Shown here piece by piece: positions 18,589-26,312 of a DNA stretch of 64,000 nucleotides (positions are counted from its first letter, which is position 1; each line of letters opens with the position of its first letter). The stretch is from contig NZ_CP098511.1 in NCBI RefSeq assembly GCF_026222555.1, forward strand, positions 4,197,501 through 4,261,500, given 5' to 3'. The notes beneath the pieces are model-generated. The model was not told where the DNA came from. It saw only the letters and a program-made list of their open reading frames with translations, and ran no database searches. A program made the position numbers and the translations under genes. The DNA comes from Aquimarina sp. ERC-38 (lineage in GTDB: Bacteria; Bacteroidota; Bacteroidia; Flavobacteriales; Flavobacteriaceae).

Positions 18589-18858
18589 TTGGTGTCCGTT
18601 CAAAATAAATAAAAGTTCATAAAAATATTAAAATAAGGTGGTTTTAAACTAAAAGTAAATTGTCGTACAGAACAAGCAAGACCCCAAAGGTTTTGAAAAC
18701 CTTTGGGGTCTAACTCCAGTTAAACTTGTCAAAAGTATTTTTTTTACCTTGAATAATGCTATAATATTGATTTTCAATATTATCATAATTAGTCTTGATT
18801 CTTGGTTCTAAGAGCAATAGCGACCTGCCCGTCCGCAAGTGTGTCTTGAATCTTTACC
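18589..18858 (+). repeat. 270-bp dispersed direct repeat, copy 1
   Basis: This 270-bp block recurs in the same orientation at 31397-31666 with about 27 differences by eye (~90% identity) and equal length. It contains a near-perfect palindrome at 18679-18711 (arms AGACCCCAAAGGTTTT, one-base loop) and a second at 18761-18783 (ATAATATTGA-TTT-TCAATATTAT). No ORF is conserved between copies. It occupies the gap between the GT4 gene and tldD; the flanks hold no gene. Confidence 0.85.
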
Positions 18859-19174
18859 GGACAATAAGGTTTTAAAATCATATAAACCTGAAAATAGGCA
18901 AGACTTTACCATCTTTTTTCTATTTTTAAAGAACAAATGTTAGTTTTTATTAAAATAATGTTAATCTAAGAAGCTTTTGTAACATTTTGTTACGGGAAGC
19001 ATCTTATATTTATATCATTCATCAAATGCTTTGGGGGGCGCTTTTGGATGCAACTTTCCTTTTCTTTAGTGGATGAATATAGATTTTACATTAGGTAATT
19101 ACCTCATGTATATAAGTTTTATCAAACACTAAACATATACTTACTAAGTCATAAAGATTATAAACTACTATTCA
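18859..19174 (+). promoter_or_regulatory. leader region of tldD
   Basis: This non-coding stretch has an operator-like inverted repeat, GTAACA-TTT-TGTTAC, at 18979-18993, and a TATATTTA near-match to the -7 element about 15 bp further on. A run GGGGGG lies near 19032. Nothing else is seen before the ATG at 19175. Confidence 0.35.
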
Positions 19175-20815
19175 ATGAAGAGAAGAAACTTTATTCAATA
19201 CGCCGGAATGGGTGCAGGGGCGTTACTAGTGCCTTCGATGCTTTTAGGGAAAGATATTTCTGCAGAAGCGTTGCTCTACCCGGGTATGGACACCGTACTG
19301 AAAAAACAAATGGCTGATATTGCCTTAAATACCGCAAAATCCTTAGGTGCTACTTATGCCGATGCCCGTATCGGCAGGTATCTTAATCAATATGTATTCA
19401 CCCGCGAGGATAAAGTTCAGAATGTGGTGAATACAGAGTCTTTTGGGATTGGAATTCGGGTGATTGCAAATGGTACCTGGGGATTTGCTTCTACTAACAG
19501 TGTCACTCCCGGTGGGATTAAAAAAGCAACTGAACAGGCAGTAGCTATCGCTAAAGCTAATTCAAAAATTCAGAAAGAGCCGGTTGTATTAGCACCGGTA
19601 CAATCTCATGGTGAAGTCTCCTGGAAAACCCCTATAAAAAAAGATTTTAAGGAAGTACCGGTCTCAGAAAAAGTAGAACTACTGCTATCAGCAAATGATG
19701 CTGCTTTAAAGAATGGAGCTGATTATGTAAATTCCGCATTGTTTATGGTCAATGAACAAAAATACTTTGCTTCTACGGACGGTTCCTATATTGATCAGGA
19801 TGTACATAGAATTTGGCCCACCTTTACCGTTACTGCCATTGACAAAGCTACTGGTACTTTTAAGTCCAGGGAAGCTATGAGTGCCCCTGTAGGTATGGGA
19901 TATGAATATATGGAAGGATTAGATAGCGAAAAGATTAAAAGTCCGGCAGGTTTTAATTTATACCGAAATAGCTATGATATGGTAGAAGATGCTACCGTAG
20001 CTGCTAAACAAGCCAAAGAGAGATTAACTGCAAAATCCGTAGAACCTGGTAAATACGATTTGGTTTTAGAACCTAATCATTTAGGATTAACCATTCACGA
20101 ATCCGTGGGACATCCTCTGGAACTTGACCGGGTATTAGGTTATGAAGCAAATTATGCCGGAACAAGCTTTGCCACCCTGGATAAATGGAAATCTAAAGAT
20201 TTTAAATACGGAAGCGAAATTGTAAACCTGGTCGCAGATAAAACGCAACAAGGATCCTTAGGGGCTGTAGGATATGATGATGAGGGAGTAAAAACTAAAA
20301 AATGGGATTTAGTCCGTGGTGGAATTTTAACAAATTACCAGGCCATTCGGGATCAGGTTCATATGATCAACCAAAATGAATCGCACGGTTGCTGTTATTC
20401 TCAAAGCTGGAATGACGTACAGTTTCAAAGAATGCCTAATGTATCTCTGGAACCTGGTAAGGACCCATACTCTGTAGAAGATATGATTAAAGATGTAAAG
20501 AAAGGAATTTACATAGCAGGAAGAGGTTCTTTTTCTATTGATCAGCAACGCTATAACTTTCAGTTTGGAGGTACGGTATTTTACGAAATTAAAGATGGTA
20601 AGATAGTAGGTATGTTGGATGATGTTGCTTACCAATCCAATACGCAGGAATTCTGGAACTCTTGTGCAAAAATTTGTGATAAAGATGATTATCGATTATT
20701 TGGGTCTTTCTTTGACGGTAAAGGACAACCCCCCCAGGTGAGCGCTGTTTCTCATGGTAGTTCAACCACGCGATTTAATGGTGTTAATGTTATTAATACC
20801 GGAAGAAAAATTTAA
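19175..20815 (+). CDS. tldD: TldD-type metalloprotease, with Tat-like signal
   Basis: A 546-residue TldD/PmbA-family protein. Residues 308-313 are HESVGH, the conserved HExxxH zinc site, and the downstream glycine-rich motifs (GYDDEGVKTKKWDLVRGGILTNYQAIRDQ) are those of TldD. The N-terminus is MKRRNFIQYAGMGAGALLVPSML, with a twin-arginine-like RRNF followed by a hydrophobic stretch, so export by Tat is predicted; E. coli TldD lacks this. TldD pairs with TldE in a heterodimer that cleaves unfolded peptides, for example in microcin or antitoxin processing. The tldE gene follows 26 bp downstream, consistent with co-transcription. Confidence 0.92.
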   Translation: MKRRNFIQYAGMGAGALLVPSMLLGKDISAEALLYPGMDTVLKKQMADIALNTAKSLGATYADARIGRYLNQYVFTREDKVQNVVNTESFGIGIRVIANGTWGFASTNSVTPGGIKKATEQAVAIAKANSKIQKEPVVLAPVQSHGEVSWKTPIKKDFKEVPVSEKVELLLSANDAALKNGADYVNSALFMVNEQKYFASTDGSYIDQDVHRIWPTFTVTAIDKATGTFKSREAMSAPVGMGYEYMEGLDSEKIKSPAGFNLYRNSYDMVEDATVAAKQAKERLTAKSVEPGKYDLVLEPNHLGLTIHESVGHPLELDRVLGYEANYAGTSFATLDKWKSKDFKYGSEIVNLVADKTQQGSLGAVGYDDEGVKTKKWDLVRGGILTNYQAIRDQVHMINQNESHGCCYSQSWNDVQFQRMPNVSLEPGKDPYSVEDMIKDVKKGIYIAGRGSFSIDQQRYNFQFGGTVFYEIKDGKIVGMLDDVAYQSNTQEFWNSCAKICDKDDYRLFGSFFDGKGQPPQVSAVSHGSSTTRFNGVNVINTGRKI

Positions 20816-20841
20816 TAAACCCTCAAATAATATAAAATAGA

Positions 20842-22158
20842 ATGGCTATATATAGTAAAGAAGAAGCAAAGCAAATTATGGAGAAAGCTTTGAGCTTTTC
20901 ATCAGCAGATGCTTGCGAAATAAATTTGAGTGGTAGTGAAAGTGGTAATATACGCTATGCTCGAAATACGGTTTCTACCGCAGGTCATAATTCAAATCAA
21001 ACCCTGGTTGTCCAATCTAATTTTGGAAAAAAAATGGGAACGGCTACTATTGATGAATTTGATGATGCCTCCTTACAAAAAGTAGTAAAAAGAGCAGAAG
21101 AATTAGCTAAATTATCTCCGGATAACCCGGAATTTATGTCTATTATGGAACCTCAAACCTATGATACTTCGGTAACTTTTATTGAAGATACCGCTAAGAT
21201 TTCACCGGAGTACAGAGCTGAAGTTGCAAATAAAAGCATTCAGCCTGCAGCGGTAAAAGAGGTAACGGCAGCCGGATTTTTTGACGATTCGTCAGGATTT
21301 GATGCCATGATGAACTCCAAAGGTTTATTTGCCTATAACAAATCTACGGATTGTAACTTTACCGTCACTATGCGAACTAATGATGGTACGGGTTCCGGTT
21401 GGGTTTCTCGAGATTTTAACGATGTTAAAAAATTCAATGCAGAAGAAGCTTCAAACATCGCTATTGAGAAAGCGATCATGTCAAAAAACGCCAAAGCTAT
21501 TGAACCCGGAAAGTATACGGTAATATTAGAACCCGCGGCATCGGTGGGCTTACTTCAGAATATGGGCTATTCTTTTAGCGCCAGAAGAGCAGATGAAGGT
21601 CGAAGTTTTATGTCTAAAGAAGGTGGGGGTACCAAACTTGGAGAAAAAATTGTAGATGAACGAGTAAAAATATGGTCTGACCCACTTAATAAAGAAGTAC
21701 CTACTAGTACCTGGAGCGGCGATGGGCAAGCCTTAAAAAAGACAAGTTGGATTGAAAACGGAGTGGTAAAAAATCTGGCATATAGCCGGTATTGGGCAGA
21801 TCAGAAAAAAGTATCCCCAGTTCCATTTCCAAATAATTTTATCATGGCGGGTGGTACTGCTTCCTTAGATGATCTAATTAAAGATACTAAAAAAGGAATT
21901 TTGGTAACACGGATGTGGTATATTCGTAGTGTAGATCCGCAAACCCTGTTATATACCGGGTTGACCAGGGATGGTACTTTTTATATTGAAAACGGAGAAA
22001 TTAAGTATCCAATCAAAAACATGCGCTTTAACGAGAGTCCGATTATCATGTTAAACAACTTAGAGACCTTAGGACAACAGGTACGTATTGACGGAAACCT
22101 GGTACCGTATATGAAAATTAGGGATTTTACTTTTAGTAGTTTATCTGATGCGGTTTAG
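20842..22158 (+). CDS. tldE: TldE/PmbA family protein
   Basis: A 438-residue paralogue of TldD lacking the HExxxH zinc motif, as expected for the TldE (PmbA) subunit. Family features include the N-terminal EINLSGSESGNIRYARNTV strand pair, MMNSKGLFAYNKSTDCNFTV, and the C-terminal WYIRSVDPQTLLYTGLTRDGTFYIENGEI block. No signal peptide is visible at MAIYSKEEAKQIM, in contrast to its partner, which is odd if they form one complex. It is followed by a strong terminator-like hairpin. Confidence 0.92.
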   Translation: MAIYSKEEAKQIMEKALSFSSADACEINLSGSESGNIRYARNTVSTAGHNSNQTLVVQSNFGKKMGTATIDEFDDASLQKVVKRAEELAKLSPDNPEFMSIMEPQTYDTSVTFIEDTAKISPEYRAEVANKSIQPAAVKEVTAAGFFDDSSGFDAMMNSKGLFAYNKSTDCNFTVTMRTNDGTGSGWVSRDFNDVKKFNAEEASNIAIEKAIMSKNAKAIEPGKYTVILEPAASVGLLQNMGYSFSARRADEGRSFMSKEGGGTKLGEKIVDERVKIWSDPLNKEVPTSTWSGDGQALKKTSWIENGVVKNLAYSRYWADQKKVSPVPFPNNFIMAGGTASLDDLIKDTKKGILVTRMWYIRSVDPQTLLYTGLTRDGTFYIENGEIKYPIKNMRFNESPIIMLNNLETLGQQVRIDGNLVPYMKIRDFTFSSLSDAV

Positions 22159-22178
22159 TTTTTAAATTATAAACTCAC

Positions 22179-22217
22179 AAAACTGGTTATCTTAAACAAT
22201 TTGAGATAACCAGTTTT
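22179..22217 (+). terminator. terminator-like hairpin between tldE and the DUF4159 gene
   Basis: Perfect 14-bp arms (AAAACTGGTTATCT at 22179-22192, its complement at 22204-22217) with an 11-nt loop, followed by CCTTTT. It ends 10 bp before the next ATG, leaving no room for a separate downstream promoter. Confidence 0.75.
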
Positions 22218-22227
22218 CCTTTTAGTA

Positions 22228-22845
22228 ATGAATAAATTCTTCTTCACACGCCTGCAATACGAATCCGGAGACTGGGATGTTGATCAGCGCATGCCTTCTA
22301 ATGTGTTAAATTCGTTGGTAGAATATACTACCCTTCCGATAGATACGCAGGAAAAGATTGTTTCTTTAGGTAGTGATGAATTATTTACAAGTCCGTTTTG
22401 CTATTTATCCGGACATAAATTAGTGGAGTTTACAACTGCTGAAGCTGCTAACTTTAAAAAATACGTAGAACGTGGCGGTTTTGTATTTGTAGATGATTGT
22501 AATCATGATATTGACGGATTGTTTGCAAAATCTTTTGAACGCCAGATGGAACGAAGCTTCGGACCTGGAGCTTTAAAAAAAATAGCAAATAATCATGCGC
22601 TCTACAATTCTTTTTTTGAGTTTGAAAACGGCCCTCCTACTACATCACAGGAGTTAAACGGCTGGGGTGATGATTTGGTTCATGATTATCTAAAAGCTAT
22701 TGAAATAAATAACAGAATAGGTGTTTTATATAGTAATAAAGATTACGGGTGCGAATGGGATTATGATTTCCGAAATAAAAGATGGTATAAAAACGATAAT
22801 ACGCGATTTGCTATTAATATTGTAATGTATGCCCTAACCTCATAA
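22228..22845 (+). CDS. DUF4159 domain protein
   Basis: A 205-residue protein with the DUF4159 start (FTRLQYESGDWDVDQRMPSNVLNSLVEYTT). It continues into a glutamine-amidotransferase-like fold without the catalytic triad (FVFVDDCNHDIDGLFAKSFERQMERSFG) and CEWDYDFRNKRWYKNDNTRFAINIVMYALT. In many Bacteroidota it stands just before moxR, as here (8 bp). Its function is not established; the constant link with the MoxR/DUF58/BatA block suggests a part in the same envelope or stress assembly. No signal peptide is evident. Confidence 0.85.
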   Translation: MNKFFFTRLQYESGDWDVDQRMPSNVLNSLVEYTTLPIDTQEKIVSLGSDELFTSPFCYLSGHKLVEFTTAEAANFKKYVERGGFVFVDDCNHDIDGLFAKSFERQMERSFGPGALKKIANNHALYNSFFEFENGPPTTSQELNGWGDDLVHDYLKAIEINNRIGVLYSNKDYGCEWDYDFRNKRWYKNDNTRFAINIVMYALTS

Positions 22846-22853
22846 AGTAAAGT

Positions 22854-23846
22854 ATGGACAACGAATTAGCAACGGTAGCGCAAGAAGTAAAAGACTTGGT
22901 AGCAAAAATTGAGGTAGTTAAAAAAGAAGTCGGTAAAAAAATAGTAGGGCAGTCAGAAGTACTGGAGCAACTATTAATTGCGTTTCTGGCAGGAGGACAT
23001 GCATTACTGGAAGGTGTGCCGGGACTGGCAAAAACCTTAATGATCCGTTCGCTATCAGAAACTATGGACCTGGGGTTTAAAAGGATCCAGTTTACCCCGG
23101 ATTTAATGCCGTCTGATATTATTGGTACGGAAGTACTGGAAGATGATCTCTCTACCGGAAAAAAAACATTTCGGTTTACTAAAGGCCCTTTATTTTCAAA
23201 TATGATATTAGCCGATGAGATTAACCGGACACCACCTAAAACTCAAGCTGCTTTATTAGAAGCCATGCAGGAATTTGAAGTTACCTACGCCAACAAAACC
23301 TATAAGCTCGATCAACCTTTCTTTATCCTAGCTACACAAAACCCTATCGAGCAATCCGGGACCTTTGTACTACCGGAAGCACAACAAGATCGATTTCTTT
23401 TATATATTAAAGTAGGCTATCCGGATGCCTCCGAAGAAGAAAAAATATTAAAAAGTACCACAGGAATAACTTCTAAAGAAATTCAAAAATCTATAGGGGC
23501 AGATGATATTCTTAAATTACAAAAAATGGTACGGGAAGTATATATAAGTGACGACCTTGTCAAAGCCGTAAGTACCATGGTTAGAAATACAAGACCGGAA
23601 ACTACGGATAATGAATATATAAAAAAGTGGGTAAGTTGGGGAGCTGGCCCACGTGCGGGTCAAGCAATGATTTTAACGGCAAAAGCCACAGCTTTAATTA
23701 ACAACAGACTCTCTGTAATTCCCGGAGATTTAAAAAAGGTTGCTTATCCGGTATTAAGACACCGGATATTAATGAATTTTAATGCAGAATCTGAAGGAAT
23801 AACATCAGATAAAATAGTGGATGAGTTGATTAAAATAGTAGTATAA
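22854..23846 (+). CDS. MoxR family AAA+ ATPase
   Basis: A 330-residue AAA+ protein. Walker A is GVPGLAKT (54-61) and Walker B is MILADEINR (117-125). Sensor 1 lies in ATQNPIEQSGTFVLPEAQQDRF, and a C-terminal lid starts near residue 240 (VRNTRPETTDN ... GAGPRAGQAMI). MoxR ATPases act as chaperones that load cofactors or remodel client proteins, often together with DUF58 and VWA proteins, which follow here. A 279-bp non-coding gap separates it from the DUF58 gene, which is wider than usual for this pair. Confidence 0.95.
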   Translation: MDNELATVAQEVKDLVAKIEVVKKEVGKKIVGQSEVLEQLLIAFLAGGHALLEGVPGLAKTLMIRSLSETMDLGFKRIQFTPDLMPSDIIGTEVLEDDLSTGKKTFRFTKGPLFSNMILADEINRTPPKTQAALLEAMQEFEVTYANKTYKLDQPFFILATQNPIEQSGTFVLPEAQQDRFLLYIKVGYPDASEEEKILKSTTGITSKEIQKSIGADDILKLQKMVREVYISDDLVKAVSTMVRNTRPETTDNEYIKKWVSWGAGPRAGQAMILTAKATALINNRLSVIPGDLKKVAYPVLRHRILMNFNAESEGITSDKIVDELIKIVV

Positions 23847-24125
23847 AATTTTAATTAGAATTAAAAGATATGAGGATGTGTAGAGGTTAGGCGGTGGTTT
23901 CTAGTTTTAGCGGTATGATAATGCTGATAGCAACATATTACTATAAAGGTTCATCCCTTACCCTTCCCCAGAAAAAGGGAACCTAAAAGTTCTTTCCTAA
24001 AGGAAAAATTTGAGATGAATTTTGATCAAACTAAACCTATGTATATAAAGTCAAAGCAAATCTAATAGTTCACTAATGCCACTTTTTAAAATGATCGAAA
24101 AATACAAATTGTTAGATACCTATCA
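23847..24125. other. non-coding insert between moxR and the DUF58 gene
   Basis: These 279 bp split a pair that normally abuts. No ORF, TIRs or promoter consensus can be seen. A small self-complementary TTCCTAAAGGAA lies near 23994. It may be the scar of a lost element. Confidence 0.35.
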
Positions 24126-25025
24126 ATGACTAACAAAAAAAATCATACAATATTAGAACCTGCAACTATTCAGTCTGTAGTGGGATTACAACTATTAGCA
24201 AAGTCCATTGCTAATGGCTATACCTATGGTTTACATAATAGTCGAAGAAAAGGTTTGGGTATTGAGTTTAGCCAGTTCAGGTCTTATGAAAAAGGGGATG
24301 ATCTAAGACAATTGGATTGGAAAATGCTGGCAAGGTCCGGTAAGTATTTTATCAAAGAATCCGAGGTAGAAACTAATATTCAGGTACAATTCATTGTAGA
24401 TGCCAGTAATTCTATGCGGCATGAAGAACAAAATATATCCAAACTTGACTATGCAAAAGTTTTCATTGCAACTTTAGCCTATATTTTTGATAAACAAGGT
24501 GACAAAATAGGTTTGGCTAGTCTTAACGATACTGGTTTTCGACAGATACCTGTTACAGATCATAAAAATCAATGGAACTATTTATTAAAAAATCTTCATG
24601 AGATAAAGCCCGGGGGTACGTGGCCGATAGATTTACAATGGGCAGAAAAATTACATCAGCGTGCACATAAAGAACTTTTTATCTGTATAAGTGACGGTTA
24701 CCAGGAACATGATGAATTAACTAAGTTTTTTTGTTATTTAAAAAATCCAAGAAATGAAGTAATTGTCATTCACGTATTAGGAGATAACGAACTGAATTTC
24801 TCTTATAACAAACAAGTAATCTTTGAAGACCTGGAAACCGGAAAGAAAAAAAAGGTGGATACGCAGGCGGCCAAAGAATCATACCTTAAAGCTTTACAAC
24901 AGGGAACAGATAAAATTAAGCAAAAGTTACAAGTAAAAGGAATTCAATATTTTCTTTGTAACTACTCGAAACCAATAGAAGAAACGATATATCAATTTGT
25001 TGCATTAAGAAATAGGTTATTGTAA
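24126..25025 (+). CDS. DUF58 domain protein
   Basis: A 299-residue protein of the DUF58/YeaD family. It has the basic GLHNSRRKGLGIEFSQFRSYEKGDDLRQLDWKMLARSGKYFIKE block that defines the family. A VWA-like fold follows: QFIVDASNSMR carries a D-x-S-x-S-like MIDAS, with DKIGLASL further on. No transmembrane helix is predicted. It is the usual partner of MoxR and is followed within 1 bp by the BatA-like gene. A role in assembling or activating a membrane complex is known only in general for the family. Confidence 0.92.
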   Translation: MTNKKNHTILEPATIQSVVGLQLLAKSIANGYTYGLHNSRRKGLGIEFSQFRSYEKGDDLRQLDWKMLARSGKYFIKESEVETNIQVQFIVDASNSMRHEEQNISKLDYAKVFIATLAYIFDKQGDKIGLASLNDTGFRQIPVTDHKNQWNYLLKNLHEIKPGGTWPIDLQWAEKLHQRAHKELFICISDGYQEHDELTKFFCYLKNPRNEVIVIHVLGDNELNFSYNKQVIFEDLETGKKKKVDTQAAKESYLKALQQGTDKIKQKLQVKGIQYFLCNYSKPIEETIYQFVALRNRLL

Positions 25026-25026
25026 T

Positions 25027-26310
25027 ATGAGTTTTTTAAATCCTACATATCTTTGGTGCTTTTTAGGATTACTATTACCCTTGCTTATTCATTTGTGGAG
25101 TAAAAAACAACACACCACTATAAAAGTAGGTAGTACTCAATTTATTGAACCCACTTCATCTAATAGAGCCAGTAGCATACAATTAAACGAATGGATATTA
25201 TTACTACTTCGATTACTACTAATCGGCGGAGTAACCCTGTTAGTTTCCGGAATGCAATTGCATAAAATCCCAAGTCAAAAAAGTATTGCTTACTTTGTGG
25301 ATCCCTCCTTACAATCCCTTCCGGAGGTGCAAAAGCTTATAGATTCTCTACAAAAAAAAGAAGTAGTATTTAGTTTTAAAAAAGGCTTTCCAAAAGTTAA
25401 GTCAAACTATCAAGAAGATTCCATATCAAAAAACATTTTTCATTGGCAATTAGCCCGGGACTTAGAACATTTTCCGGCAGATAGCCTGGTGGTATTTACA
25501 AGGGCTTACTTAAAAAATACCAGAGGAAAACGACCGAAACTATCCCGAGATATTAAATGGGTAAAAATTGACGAAAATATACAAAGTACTTTTAAACCAA
25601 TAGCAGCAAAGCAATCCGATAAAGGAACTACTATCTATAGAGTAAAAAGTAATGCTACGACAACTCTATTTAATAAAGAATTTTTAGAAAACAATACTGC
25701 TATAAATACTAATGGAACTGGCGATAGTATTCTTACCACTGGTTCTTATGAAAAGGTTTTAATTACTCCTACTAAAAAACTAAAAATCGGATTAAAAGTA
25801 GATGACTCCTTTAAAAACCAGAAATCTTATCTAACCGCTTCCTTAGCCGTTGTTTCAGAATACATAAATACTACCGCTGTAATCGAGAATATAAATACTG
25901 ATGGTGAAATTGAAAATCTGGATATTCTCTTTTGGATAAGTACAGAGCCTTCTCCTGCCACAGAGGCTACCTTAGTGTATTACCAACCGGATCAATTTGC
26001 CGATGACTTGCTTATAAAAGAAAACAAAAAGAAATATAGATTAACGGCTCTCTTACATGCTGAAAACAGCATTCGGCAACATTTAATGGACGCGTTGGTT
26101 ACCCTTTTAGGACCATCTCAAGAAATTCTAAAAACAGCCGAAAATGATGACCAAAGAACCATAGCTCCTGAAGAACTAAGAACAAATTACTCCGTTAAAA
26201 AAAAGATAATATCAGAGGTCCAGAAGTTTGACATGAATTCCTATCTATGGATAGTATTATTAGTACTTCTGGTATCAGAACGAGTTCTTGCTAAAAAACG
26301 GGTACAATAG
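25027..26310 (+). CDS. BatA-like membrane protein
   Basis: A 427-residue protein with the aerotolerance-regulator (BatA) N-terminal domain: MSFLNPTYLWCFLGLLLPLLIHLWSKKQ contains the first helix, and residues ~55-75 (EWILLLLRLLLIGGVTLLVSG) form the second. A long periplasmic part of unknown fold follows, with one last helix near 400-418 (YLWIVLLVLLVSERVLA). No intact VWA MIDAS is seen. It lies between the DUF58 gene and a DUF4175-like gene in an evident operon (1-2 bp gaps). Confidence 0.85.
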   Translation: MSFLNPTYLWCFLGLLLPLLIHLWSKKQHTTIKVGSTQFIEPTSSNRASSIQLNEWILLLLRLLLIGGVTLLVSGMQLHKIPSQKSIAYFVDPSLQSLPEVQKLIDSLQKKEVVFSFKKGFPKVKSNYQEDSISKNIFHWQLARDLEHFPADSLVVFTRAYLKNTRGKRPKLSRDIKWVKIDENIQSTFKPIAAKQSDKGTTIYRVKSNATTTLFNKEFLENNTAINTNGTGDSILTTGSYEKVLITPTKKLKIGLKVDDSFKNQKSYLTASLAVVSEYINTTAVIENINTDGEIENLDILFWISTEPSPATEATLVYYQPDQFADDLLIKENKKKYRLTALLHAENSIRQHLMDALVTLLGPSQEILKTAENDDQRTIAPEELRTNYSVKKKIISEVQKFDMNSYLWIVLLVLLVSERVLAKKRVQ

Positions 26311-26312
26311 TT

